64,000 nucleotides of DNA from Przewalskia tangutica (taxonomy: Eukaryota; Streptophyta; Magnoliopsida; Solanales; Solanaceae): assembly GCA_029844215.1 (NCBI GenBank), contig JAQGDG010000048.1, positions 1,031,728-1,095,727 on the forward strand, read 5' to 3'. Both the position numbers and the translations under genes were made by a program. Positions 24,203 through 35,562 of this stretch are shown here, piece after piece (the first letter of the stretch is position 1; each line of letters opens with the position of its first letter). The notes beneath the pieces were generated by a model. The model was not told the DNA's origin, did not search any database, and saw only the letters and a program-made list of their open reading frames with translations.

Positions 24203-25440
24203 ATGCCTCCGCGCAAGGCAACGAGCCACGAAGGGCAAGGCAGTAGAGAACCGCTAGTGAGATCTGAGAGAGAATGCAGCGCGAGCCCTGCATGCACGAG
24301 GTTGTGCTTGACGGCGGGTTTGTGACGCCGCCCGGCCCAGAGGTTAGAGCGCGGCAATGGCTGCTGAGACCGTAGTACTGAGCCTCGATCCCGCGATGCA
24401 GGCGAGAGGAGATGGGTTACAAGGAGATGGCCCGATTCTTGGCGAGTCGTGGCCGATATGAGGATAATTTGGATCTGCGATTCGATTCGATAGCACGATG
24501 GTTCACCCCAGAGCAAATAGTTTGAGGCTACGGGACTTTACGAGTTGTAGCCGCCGAGTTTTATGGGTCGAGGCACGAGGATGATCGCGAGGAGTTCATC
24601 CGGCGATTCTGACGGATCATCGCGGGTGATCAAGGCTTGAGACCGAGTCTGTGACCTTTGGTTCGCATCGGTGCGTGATACCATGATCGATTGGTTTGAT
24701 TCATAGGAGCTTTCGGGAGAGCATGCACCTCCAGCGGTATGGGATGAGTTTTGGGGCTTTCTCACGCCTTCTTGCCTCGCGGATGAGGAGGCGCGGGCGA
24801 CAGATTTTGATGCTTAGACGAGCGGGCGTGCGGTTCGGGAGTACAATGTGAGTTCGACTCATTGGCGATGCGTCCAGCGTTGGTAGCTAGTATGGAGGAT
24901 CGAGTGCACCGATATGTTCTGAGCTCGATGATTACATGTCGAGGCATGTTGGTGTAGCTCTTCAGGGCATGGACATTGCCCGCATGCGAGCTCGTGACTG
25001 GGATGTGAGGCACGGAGAGGTCGGCGGAATGACGAAGATCGCGAAGAGGGCGAACAACGAGGTCCTTTGGTGACTTACGAGGCGGACCGCCTGGCAGATA
25101 CTAGTTTTGTACCTCCGCCCGGTCGCAGTGGTCCTCCACAATCTCACAACCTCGAGTATTCGGGGCGGTCGAGCTCGAGGTTCGAGTTTCGGGAAGTAAG
25201 GGTGTTGGCGGATCACGGTCACCTGCCTCGGTGTGGTCGATGTGGTAGACCGCATTTGAGTGTCGTGGTGCCGGGGAGCTTGTTATTTTGCGGCCAGCGG
25301 GGCCATTTGCGAGCTGTCCGGCCAAGGGTAGCACGGATGTTCGACTCGACTCTGGATCGATGGTGGTTCATCGCCTACGTTATGCGCCTGCAGTGGGCTA
25401 TGATTAGAGTGGGCGGTAGCCAGTATATCCTTAACCCTCT
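24203..25440 (+). pseudogene. Gag of F unit 1 (frameshifted)
   Basis: The ATG at 24203 begins MPPRKATSHEGQG. Core region around 24540-24780: a damaged DD..EEFIRRF segment near 24587 and a DWFDS-like segment near 24685. The open frame 25067-25507 holds the C-terminal part, with CGRCGRPH (about 25230) and CGQRGHLRA (about 25290), the two knuckle regions, the first altered. Stops and frame changes lie between. Gag-only; no protease or RT motifs follow. The end is approximate. Confidence 0.78.
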
Positions 25441-26190
25441 AGAGTTTTGGTATGCTTGTTATGATGGTCTCATTAATATGTGCTATGTGCGAATAGCGTT
25501 GTGTTAATTGTGAGTTAGAAAACATGCTTAGTTGGGAGGATACGTGTGGGGGCATGGTAAGTGTGAACCTTAGACTATGTCACGGCGAGACCTTAGGGGT
25601 AAGGTCGTCTTGAGTTAAAGATTTATTTTGTGTTTGACCACTTATCGAGTAGTGGTATACGTGGGATTTATTTGTGTGATAAGTCCGTGGGTAGTGTGAG
25701 ATGGAAGTGGTAGCTTTCATGATGTGAATTAGTAAGATTGTTAGGATCGGGAACAAGAGTTTAGCGCGGTTGGGGTCGGGTTGAGGACCATTGCGGGTCA
25801 ACCCGTAACCGGTTTGGGGTGGGGTCAGTTAGGTGGTCCCGGTGGTAGGGTCACGAGGATGCTAGGCCCAGTTTGTATGATCATCGTATGAGTTCTTGGG
25901 CGCGTTCGACCGAAGCGGTTCGTAAAGGCGGGAATGGCCTTAAGGAAGTTTGAGTTAGTAAGATGACCAAGTTTGGAGGTTGTGACTCGGAGATTTTGAG
26001 AGCGAGTAATGGTGAAGTATGGTGCGTCTTGGGAGAGTTCAAGTGTTCGAGAAGGCACGACGAGTAAGGAAGGAAGATAACGTGTGTTATTTCGTGGCCA
26101 AGCTGTGGCGTTGACAACTTGTTAGAGGAACTTCATTGATATCCGTCTTGAGAAGGAACATTCGGGACGAATGTTTCTAAGAGGGGAGAA
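25441..26190 (+). other. F unit 1 post-gag non-coding block, hairpin and PPT
   Basis: About 700 bp without coding potential, occupying the place of pol. It includes GGGTCGGGTTGAGGACC and CAAGTTTGGAGGTTGTGAC, both found in F unit 2, with weaker matches in G and E. It ends with the hairpin AACATTCG (26157) and CGAATGTT (26168-26175) and the PPT TAAGAGGGGAGAA. Confidence 0.7.
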
Positions 26191-26858
26191 TGTTATACCC
26201 GTAGTTGCGGGTATGTATGTGAGGGCGTGCGTGCGAGTCTGTGAAAATTTTGAAAAGAAAGAAAGATGTGAGTTTTTACGGAAAAGTTTATGGTTATTTG
26301 TGAAGAAAAGGTTCGTTAATGGGGTGGATTCCCAGTTTGGTATTTGGACTTCATAGATTATATTAGAATTTTGAGATTTTATTTTGGAAATGGTCACGTG
26401 GGGCCACGGGGAGAAATTCTGATTTTGTGGGGCAGCTTTGTTTTTGAGATTTCCGGTATTTTGGATATTTTGGAAGACGAAATATTCAGGCGAATCGGGC
26501 GACACGTGTCACCCCGTGTGGCACCGCCGGCGATTTTACCTTTGTGCACAACAGGTTGGAGTCGTTTTTCGGCGAAGCGTTTTGCGTGCTTCGCGAAGGA
26601 AAATTCGGCTATGTCGTTTTGTATTTTTGCGGATTTTTCCGAGCGTGAACATTTTGGACCAGAGAGAGCGGCAGCACCTCTCATTGGTGGGCAAGGTGGC
26701 GCGTGGGACGATTGGGAGATAAGGTTGGGCAAGATATTTGTGTAGATATTTGTGAGGGTTTTAAGGAGTAGGGTCTAGGGTGCACTTGGCTTGATCTTGG
26801 CCTTACACTTGCCTTGCACATGGCTTGATCTTGGCCGTTGGTTGGCTTTTGGTTTTGC

Positions 26859-26866
26859 TATAAATA
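26859..26866 (+). promoter_or_regulatory. LTR TATA box (F LTR2)
   Basis: TATAAATA in the same context as F LTR1. Confidence 0.6.
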
Positions 26867-28559
26867 CCCTTATGTTGATGAACTCTTCATCCAAATGAAA
26901 CCTTCAGCTAAAATCCTCCTCCTCTCTTGTGTTGAGTTCGTCAACTCATCCCCACTCTTTTGAGAGTCTTGGCCGGGCCTCCTCCTCCACTTTGTGGTGC
27001 CTTGGCGTGGGGTACCCCACTAGCCTAGTTGTTTTCATATAATACCCTCCTCGTGGTATTGAAATACTTCTCTAGTATTGTTATAATGCCCAAAATACCT
27101 TAGCCTTGTACCTTGTAGTATTCCAAAGATACCTCTATCGTAGAGTCAGGAAATACTACCTTTTGTCCTTTAGTCTCAAGCGAAACCACTAAGGAAATCT
27201 TCAGTTGGTTGAAGTATTTGAGTAGAAGTTAGTTAGAACTTCTAAGGGTTGTTTGGAGGCGGATTGGGCGCACGGAGTAGGAGCTAAACCTTGCTCGGGA
27301 TCGACATTATAACTTGGATAATTTTGGGCTTATCGAGGTAATTATCTTGTCCTCTATTGTAATTGGAAATTACATGTTTGTTAGAATATATAGTTGAAGT
27401 ATCATATATGGAACTATACTTAGTATTCGGCAATGTCTTTTGACTTAAGCTGAAGAATAAGAAGCCCAATCAGTATTTACATAGGGTGTATTGCGATAGA
27501 CTTGTGTAGTATTCTTGAGTAGAATTGTACGTCAGGGTAGACGTGTAAACCCCCACTGGTTGGCTTGGTGGCCGGCCTCGATAGAGGAGGAGATTTCTGT
27601 TGTTGCGGGGAAGGTCTTCTGAATTTTACGTAGAAAGATAGAAACTTGTGTTTTGGGGTTAATAGACGTTTGTGACCTTTATAGGTGAAAGTACTAGAGT
27701 AGCGTATTTTACTCGAGGAGTGGAAAGGGCTAGCAAGGTTGTAGTACTTGGAGCATTTTGCTTATTGTCGATAAATCGTCGCGAGGTATGTGAACCTCTT
27801 CCTATCTCTTCTAGCATGATATGTGTGAACTATGTAGTACGGTAGACGTACATGTGCTAAGTGATTTGGTTGGTTTAAAACATAGGGTGTTATAATAGCT
27901 TTATGGGAAGTTAGTTATAACGACCTTATGTAGGTGAAAATGGTTTACTGATGTTAGAAGTTAAGAGACTTGATCTTAGAAGATAAGAGACTTAACTTAT
28001 TTGTTTTAATGTGGATGTTGTGTGAAACCTCATTCGTGAGTAATGAGTACTTGGTTTTAAAGGAATAATGTTTCTTGATTTGGAAATCGAATGTGTATCG
28101 ACAGGACCACTGCGGCGTTAATAAAGGAAAATGTATTGAATAATGATGTGTTGTATTAAAACCGGTAGAAACCTCCATCTGCATGAAGCTAAGATGAGAC
28201 AAAATGATATTACATTTTCTAGATCATGGTCATTGTAATAAGATCGTTATAAACAAGAATAAACTACTCACATATATGACATATGTTACTCAATTGTTCT
28301 AAAAGGAATCAGTGATTAAGTTTGGGAACTATGAAACCATTTGAAAATGAGAATCTTGAGTAATTGAAACTAGGCAAAGCTGGAACTTAGGAAAGAATGT
28401 TGTTACTTGATTTTGAAAAGGAATGTGGGTTGGTCATTCTAATACTACGGTATCGGGTGACTTTTATAAGTAATGGATCTCTTTTAAAGAACTTAACGTA
28501 TGTAGTACTTTGGGGTTAAAAACCGGACCTTGGCATAAAATGAAAGTACTTTGAGTTGT

Positions 28560-28632
28560 GTGAAACTTGCCTATGCTTGTTGTTGTGAAACTTGCCTATG
28601 CTTGTTGTTGTGAAACTTGCCTATCTTTGTGA
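28560..28632 (+). repeat. 25-bp array in F LTR2 (3 units)
   Basis: Same unit as F LTR1, one copy fewer. Confidence 0.85.
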
Positions 28633-29409
28633 TGATAGTCTTTGTTGTGCAAGTGTGGTATTTACGTATTCTGGCGTCTCGATAGAGGCGGTCGACTTAT
28701 TGAGAACTTACTTGGGCGTCTTTGGCGGTGATGGAGAATTCCACGGGTATGTTTCCATTTTATTCTTGTCTTGTTGTTGATGTCACATGGACATGTCTGC
28801 CGTCACGATGTTAGGGGCATGCGGCCGTGCGGTCGGGTTGATTACGATATATTGTTATTGTGGTTACATGGACATGTCTACAGGTAGAATTCGGGGCATG
28901 TGGCGTGCGGCGGGGTTGATCACCCGATATATTATTGTTGATGTCACGTGGGCGTGTCTCCGAGGTAGAATTAGGGCGTGTGGCCGTGGGCATTGGTATT
29001 ATTGTTGCATCATGGACATGTCTGCGATGCAGATTAGGGGCATGCGGCCGTGATCTGAACATGATTGATGTTGTGGGCGTGAGACCCGTAGTTATATTTG
29101 AGTGATGGCTTGGCGTGAGTCACATTTGGATATATTTGCTTTTATGTTGTGAGCGTAGTTTGGTCATCATACATGTCTCTGCTTTATATAGACTAGTATG
29201 ATTTCATTTCTGATATTTCTGATTTCACATACTTGGTACTGTTGTCTTGACCTCGCCCGGTGGCGTATAAAGAGGCGAGCCTGCGAAACGAACCGAACCG
29301 TGGCTCTCGTATGGCACGTCACGAGAAGTAGGGCCGTAGGCATGCCTCGAGGATCATAAGCGACCGGTACCATTTGTTGGCGTCGGGCGAGCTCGCGACA
29401 TTACAAAAT

Positions 29410-29420
29410 TGGTATCAGGC
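29410..29420 (+). other. PBS of F unit 2
   Basis: TGGTATCAGGC, the same site with one base missing. Confidence 0.8.
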
Positions 29421-29461
29421 GATTAATCCTCGGAAAGTGTCTGAACCGTGTCTAGTAAGTC

Positions 29462-29498
29462 TTGATTATCGGTGTGTTGTGCACCACATCTATAATCA
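29462..29498 (+). promoter_or_regulatory. Leader stem-loop, F unit 2
   Basis: Same arms and GTGCAC palindrome as unit 1. Confidence 0.55.
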
Positions 29499-29607
29499 GG
29501 AGGCTATAGGACATTTAGGATTGGTTTCCATTCTTCTCATTCTGAGATCGTGCCTTAGAGCTGTGTTGTAAGTTGGACCCCTCTGACGTATCTCGTTTTT
29601 ACCAGTT

Positions 29608-30840
29608 ATGCCTCCGCCGTGAGAGCAGCGAGCCACGAAGGGCAAGGCGGTAGAACCGCTAGTGAGATCTGAGGAGTGCGAGGCGAGAGCACGAGGTTGT
29701 GCTTGACGGCGGGTTTTGTGGCCTTGCCGCCCCAAAGAAGGTTAGGCGCGGCAAGGCTGCTGAGGCCGTAATACACGAGCCTCGATCCACGATGCAGAGG
29801 CGAAGGAGATGGGTTACAAGGAGATGGCCCGATTCTGGCGGTCGTGGATATGAGGATAAGTGGATCGTTCCGATTCGATATTGATGGTTCACCCCGAGCA
29901 AATAGTTTGAGGCTACGGGACTTTACGAGTTGTAGCGCGAGTTTTATGGGTGAGCGAGGATGATCCGCAGGAGTTCATCCGGCGATTCTGACCGGATCAT
30001 GCGGATCAAGGCTTGAGAGACCGTCAGTGACCTTTGGTTCGCATCGGCTGCGTGATACCGCACGATCGATTGGTTTGATTCATAGGAGCTTTCGGGAGAG
30101 CATGCACCTCCAGGTATGGGATGAGTTTTGGGGCTTTCCTCACGCACTTCTTGCCTCGCGGATGAGGAGGCGCGGTAACAGTTTTGATGCTTAGAAAGAA
30201 GCGGGCGTGCGGTTGGGAGTACAATGTGGAGTTCGACTCATTGGCGTGCGTCCAGCGTTGGTAGCTAGAATGGAGGATCGAGTGCCGATATGTTCTGAGG
30301 CTCGATGATTACATGTCGAGGCATGTTGGTGTAGCTCTTGGTGGGCATGGACATTGCCGCGTGCGAGCTCATGCTGGGATGTGAGGCACGGAGAGGTCGG
30401 CGGAATGACGAATCGCGAAGAGGGCCAGAACAACAGGGTCCTTTGGTGACTTACGAGGCGGACCGCCTCAGCAGCATACTAGTTTTGTACCTCCGCCAGT
30501 GCAGAGTGGTCCTCCACAATCTCCACAACCTCCGAGTATTCGGGGCGGTCGGAGCTCGAGGTTCGAGTTTCGAGTAAGGGTGTTGGCGAGATGCGGTCAC
30601 CCCTACCGGTGTGGTCGATGTGGTAGACCGCATTTCGAAGTGTCGTGGTGCGAGGAGCTTGTTATTTTGCGGCCAGCGGGGCCATTTGCGGCTTGTCCGG
30701 CCAAGGGTAGCACGGATGTTCGACTTCGACTCTAGGATCGATGGGTGGTTCATCGCCTTCGATTATGCGCCTGCGGTGGCCTATGATTAGAGTGGGCGGT
30801 AGCCGGGTATATCCTTAACCCTCTAGAGTTTTGGTATGCT
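29608..30840 (+). pseudogene. Gag of F unit 2 (frameshifted)
   Basis: The ATG at 29608 (MPPP...). The core motif EDDPQEFIRRF is readable at 29956-29988. The knuckle region CGRCGRPHFEVSWC lies at about 30610-30651 in the open frame 30499-30735, with the second knuckle (PAGPFAACP) shifted. It aligns with unit 1 along its length, with different indels, so the breaks are not shared ancestral ones. The end is approximate. Confidence 0.78.
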
Positions 30841-31586
30841 TGTTATGATGGTCTCATTAATATGTGCTATGTATGCGAATAGCGTTGTGTTAATTGTGAG
30901 TTAGAAAACATGCTTAGTTGGGAGGATACGTGTGAGGGCATGGTAAGTGTGAACCTTAGACTATGTCACGGCGAGACCTTAGGGGTAAGGTCGTCTTGAG
31001 TTAAAGATTTATTTTGTGTTTGACCCTTATCGGAGTAGTGGTATCATTGGGATTTATTTGTGTGATAAGTCCGTGGGTAGTGTGAGATGGAAGTGGTAGC
31101 TTTCATGATGTGAATTAGTAAGATTGTTCCGGATCGGGGAACAAGAGTTCGGCGCGGTTGGGGGTCGGGTTGAGGACCATTGCGGGTCAACCCGTAACCC
31201 GGTTTGGGGTGGGGTCAGTTCTGGGTGGTCCCGCCAGGTGGTAGGGTCACGGGGATGCTAGGCCCAAGTTTGTATGATCATCGTATGAGTTCTTGGGCGC
31301 GTTCGACGAAGCGGTTCGTAAAGGCGGGAATGGCCTTAGGAAGTTTGAGGTTAGTAAGATGACCAAGTTTGGAGGTTGTGACTCCGGAGATTTTCGAGCA
31401 GGTAATGACTGAAGTATGGTGCGTCTTGGGAGAGTTCAAGTGTTCGAGAAGGGCACGACGAGTAAGGAAGGAAGATAACGTGTGTTATTTGCATTGGCAG
31501 TGTGGCGTTGACAACTTGTTAGAGGAACTTCATTGATATCCGTCTTGAGAAGGAACATTCGGGACGAATGTTTCTAAGAAGGAGAA
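30841..31586 (+). other. F unit 2 post-gag non-coding block, hairpin and PPT
   Basis: Duplicate of the unit 1 block. Hairpin arms at 31554-31561 and 31565-31572; the PPT reads CTAAGAAGGAGAA. Confidence 0.7.
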
Positions 31587-32252
31587 TGTTATACCGTAGT
31601 TGCGGGGTATGTATGTGAGGGCGTCGTGCGAGTCTGTGAGAAAATTTTGAAAAGAAAGAAAGATGTGAGTTTTTCGGCGGAAAAGTTTACAGTTATTTGT
31701 GAAGAAAAAGGTTAGTTAATGGGGTGGATTCCCAGTTTGGTATTTGGACTTCATAGATTATATTAGAATTTTGAGATTTTATTTTGGAAATGGTCACGTG
31801 GGGCCCAGGGAGAAATTCTGATTTTGTGGGAGCTTTGTTTTGAGATTTCGGTATTTTGGATATTTTGGAAGGCGAAATATTCGGCGAATCGAGGCGACAC
31901 GTGTCACCCATGTGGCACCATGGCGATTTTACCTTTGTGCACAACACCGGTTGAGTCGTTTTTCGACCAAGCGTTTTCTGCGTGCTTCGCGAAGGAAAAT
32001 TAGGCTATGTCGTTTTGTATTTTTGCGGATTTTTCGGCGGCGGAACATTTTGGACCAGCGAGAGGCGCGCGCACCTCATTGGTGGGCAAGGTGGGCGGCG
32101 TGGGGACGATTGGGAGATAAGGTTGGGCAAGATATTTGTGTAGATATTTGTGAGGTTTTAAGGAGTAGGGTCTAGGGTGCACTTGGCGATCTTGGCCTTA
32201 CACTTGCCTTGCACGTGGCTTGATCTTGGCCATTGGTTGGCTTTGGTTTTGC

Positions 32253-32260
32253 TATAAATA
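32253..32260 (+). promoter_or_regulatory. LTR TATA box (F LTR3)
   Basis: TATAAATA in the same context; it would fire outward into E sequence. Confidence 0.6.
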
Positions 32261-33955
32261 CCCCCTTATGTTGATGAACTCTTCATCCATAAATGAAACC
32301 TTCCAAGCCTAAAATCCCTCACTCCTCTTGTCTTGAGTTCGTCAACTCATCCCCCTCTTTTGAGAGTCTTGGCAGGGCCTCCTCCTCCCCCTTTGTGGTG
32401 CCTTGGTAGTGGGGTACCACTAGCTAGTTGTTTCATATAATACCCTCCCATGTGGTATTGAAATACTTCCCTAGTATTGTTATAATGCCCAAAATACCTT
32501 AGCCTTGTACCTTGTAGTATTCCAAAGATACCTCTGTCACGTGGAGTCAAAATACTACCTTTTGTCCTTTTAGTCTCAAACCAAAACCACAGGAAATCTT
32601 CATAGTTGGTTGAAGTATTTGAGTAGAAGTTAGTTAGAACTTCTAAGGGTTGTTTGGAGCGGATTGGGCGCACGGAGTAGGAGCTAAACCTTGCTCGGGA
32701 TCGACATTATAACTTGGATAATTTTGGGCTTATCGAGGTAATTATCTTGTCCTCTATTGTAATTGGAAATTACATGTTTGTTAGAATATATAGTTGAAGT
32801 ATACTTTGTATATGGAACTATACTTAGTATTCGCAATGTCTTTTGACTTAAGCTGAAGAATAAAGTAGGCTGTGTATTTACATAGGGTATTGCGGTAGAC
32901 TTGTGTAGTATTCTTGAGTAGAATTGTACGTCAGGGTAGGCGTGTAAACCCCTGGTTGGCTTGGTAGCGGCCTCGATAGAGGAGGAGATTTCTGTTGTTG
33001 CGGGAGAGTCTTTGCGAATTTTCTGTAGAAAGATAGAAACTTGTGTTTTGGGGTTAATAGACGTTTGTGACCTTTATAGGTGAAAGTACTAAGAGTAGCG
33101 TATTTTACTCGAGGAGTGGAAAGGGCTAGCAAGGTTGTAGTACTTGGAGCATTTTGCTTATTGTCGATAAATCGTCGCGAGGTATGTGAACCTCTTCCTA
33201 TCTCTTCTAGCATGATATGTGTGAACTATGTAGTGCGGTAGACGTACATGTGCTAAGTGATTTGGTTGGTTTAAAACATAGGGTGTTATAATAGCTTTAT
33301 GGGAAGTTAGTTATAACGACCTTATGTAGGTGAAAATGGTTTACTGATGTTAGAAGTTAAGAGACTTGATCTTAGAAGATAAGAGACTTAACTTATTTGT
33401 TTTAATGTGGATGTTGTGTGAAACCTCATTCGTGAGTAATGAGTACTTGGTTTTAAAGGAATAATGTTTCTTGATTTGGAAATCGAATGTGTATCGACAG
33501 GACCGCTGCGGCGTTAATAAAGGAAAATGTATTGAATAATGATGTGTTGTATTAAAACCGGTAGAAACCTCCATCTGCATAGAAGCTAAGATGAGACAAA
33601 ATGATATTACATTTTCTAGATCATGGCTCTTTGTAATAAGATCGTTATAAACAAGAATAAACTACTACATATATGACATATGTTACTCGATTGTTCTAAA
33701 AGGAATCAAGTGATTAAGTTTGGGAACTATGAAACCATTTGAAAATGAGAAGCTTGAGTAATTGAAACTAGGCAAATGGAACTTAGGAAAAGAATGTTGT
33801 TACTTGATTTTGAAAAGGAATGTGGGTTGGTCATTCTAATACTACGTATCGGGTGACTTTTATAAGTAATGGATCTCTTTTAAAAGAACTTAACGTATGT
33901 AGTACTTTGGGGTTAAAAACCGGACCTTGGCATAAAATGAAAGTACTTTGAGTTG

Positions 33956-34027
33956 TGTGAAACTTGCCTATGCTTGTTGTTGTGAAACTTTCCTATGCTT
34001 GTTCTTTGTGAAACTTGCTATCTTGTG
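33956..34027 (+). repeat. 25-bp array in F LTR3 (3 units)
   Basis: Same unit; the middle copy reads TTTCC instead of TTGCC. Confidence 0.82.
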
Positions 34028-35065
34028 ATGATAGCCTTTGTTGTGCAAGTGTGGTATTTACGTATTCTGGCGTCTCGATAGAGGCGGTCGACTTGTTGAG
34101 AACTTACTTGGGCGTCTTTGGCGGTGATGGAGAATTCCACGGGTATGTTTCCATTTTGATTCTTGTCTTGTTGTTGATGTCACATGGACATGTCTGCCGA
34201 TCACGATATTCGGGGGCATCGCGACGTGCGGTCGGGTTGATTACGATATATTATTATTGTGGTTACATGGACATGTCTACAGGTAGAATTCGGGGCATGT
34301 GGCGTGCGGCGGGGTTGATCACCCAGTATATTATTGTTGATGTCACGTGGGCGTGTGCAGAGGTAGAATTCCGGGGCATGTGGCCGTGGGGCATTGGTAT
34401 TATTGTTGCATCATGGACATGTCTGCCGTCCCAGTCCGGGGCATGCGGCCATGATGCGAACATGATTGATGTTGTGGGCGTGAGACCCGTAGTTATATTT
34501 GAGTGATGGCTTGAGCGTGAGTCACGATGGATATATTGCTTTTATGTTGTGAGCTGTAGTTTGGTCATCATCGTGTCTCTGCTTTATATAGACTAGTATG
34601 ATTTCATTTCTGATATTTCTGATTTCACATACTTGGTACTGTTGTCTTGACCTCCTTGGGGGCTGCGTTCATCTGCGCAGTAGAATACATCGGTCGTGGA
34701 TCCTCGCTCTTAGGATCTCGGTTCGGCGTTTTAGGAAGCTCCGTTTCTCGGAGGCTTATCTTTTAGTATGTGTTCCACTGAGTTGTAGGTTCTTGTACAT
34801 TCGGGGTATGGCGAAGCCTGTCCGTCATAGTTATTGTAAATCTTAGAGGTCTGTAATCTTGTTGTGGCGGGGTTGTAAAAAGTTAAAGCGTTCGTTTTGA
34901 AAGAGTTGTTTTTATTTATGTTATTGGAAGGTAGCAGTTGGGTTGCTTTGTTTATGTTCATATATCTTGTTTCTTGTTTAAAGTTTTATTTTCCATTGGT
35001 TTTCTCGATGATTGTATCACTAGGGTGCGGGATAAGGCACGATGCGGGCCGGGCGGTCGTTCTGA

Positions 35066-35562
35066 TCGACTTTCTGCGCGAGTTCTAGTGTCGCTCGGCG
35101 ACCCGACAAATGGTAGCGGATTGCGTGCGATCCACGAGTGTCGTGCTCGAACTCTTACCACATTGATTTCCAAAACTCGGGGCTACTATCTCTAACGTGG
35201 TCATCATTGGGAACACTCTGGATGGATCTCGATACTTTCCGATCATAACAATCTGAAAGGCGGACGTCTGCCTCCTAAGTCGGACGACAAATGCTAACAT
35301 ATAAGGCAACGGCCTATTCTTCACATGAACTCAAAGGGCCCCAAAGTAACTCGGGCTAAGTTCCTCTGTTTTCCAAAGCTCGTCATGACAACCGGGTGGT
35401 ACTTTCAGAAGACCGGCCGTCGGCGAACTCTAAGCGTCGTCGTAGATTATCCATACGATTTCTCCGAGTGCGGAACCTCTTTGAACAAGCTTTACCTATC
35501 CACGATCTCTTTGGAACAAGCTTCGAACCAACTATCTGAATCTTGCCAACATCGAACCATCA
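35066..35562 (-). other. Element E 3' non-coding region, middle piece
   Basis: Lies between F and G. Read in reverse it resembles the post-gag block of G near 38870-38960 (GATGACCA...AGTTTTGG...AGAGTTCG). The open frame 35325-35771 crosses from here into the G LTR and is not a gene. Confidence 0.55.

Larger units (their letters stand above)
26191..29405 (+). repeat. Element F LTR2 (3.22 kb)
   Basis: Begins TGTTATACCCGTAGTTGCGG after the PPT. It has the same alternative 3' end as LTR1 (from about 29262) and is followed by a PBS. It serves as the 3' LTR of unit 1 and the 5' LTR of unit 2. Confidence 0.88.
20694..35065 (+). mobile_element. Element F: tandem LTR-gag-LTR-gag-LTR array
   Basis: Three LTRs (20694-23994, 26191-29405, 31587-about 35065) separate two gag-only internal regions (23995-26190, 29406-31586). 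The units are 5.50 and 5.40 kb and align end to end. Each internal region has PBS, stem-loop leader, gag, a roughly 700-bp non-coding block, pre-PPT hairpin and PPT. LTR1 and LTR2 share an unusual 150-bp 3' end; LTR3 has the normal longer end. This is the structure expected from unequal recombination between LTRs. A clean target duplication was not found. Confidence 0.88.
31587..35065 (+). repeat. Element F LTR3 (about 3.48 kb)
   Basis: Begins TGTTATACCGTAGTTGCGG. It matches LTR1 and LTR2 to about 34654, then has a 410-bp 3' end of the usual kind (GGATCCTCGCTCTTAGGATC, ...TATCACTAGGGTGCGGG), like G. The exact end is blurred (35060-35070). Confidence 0.82.
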
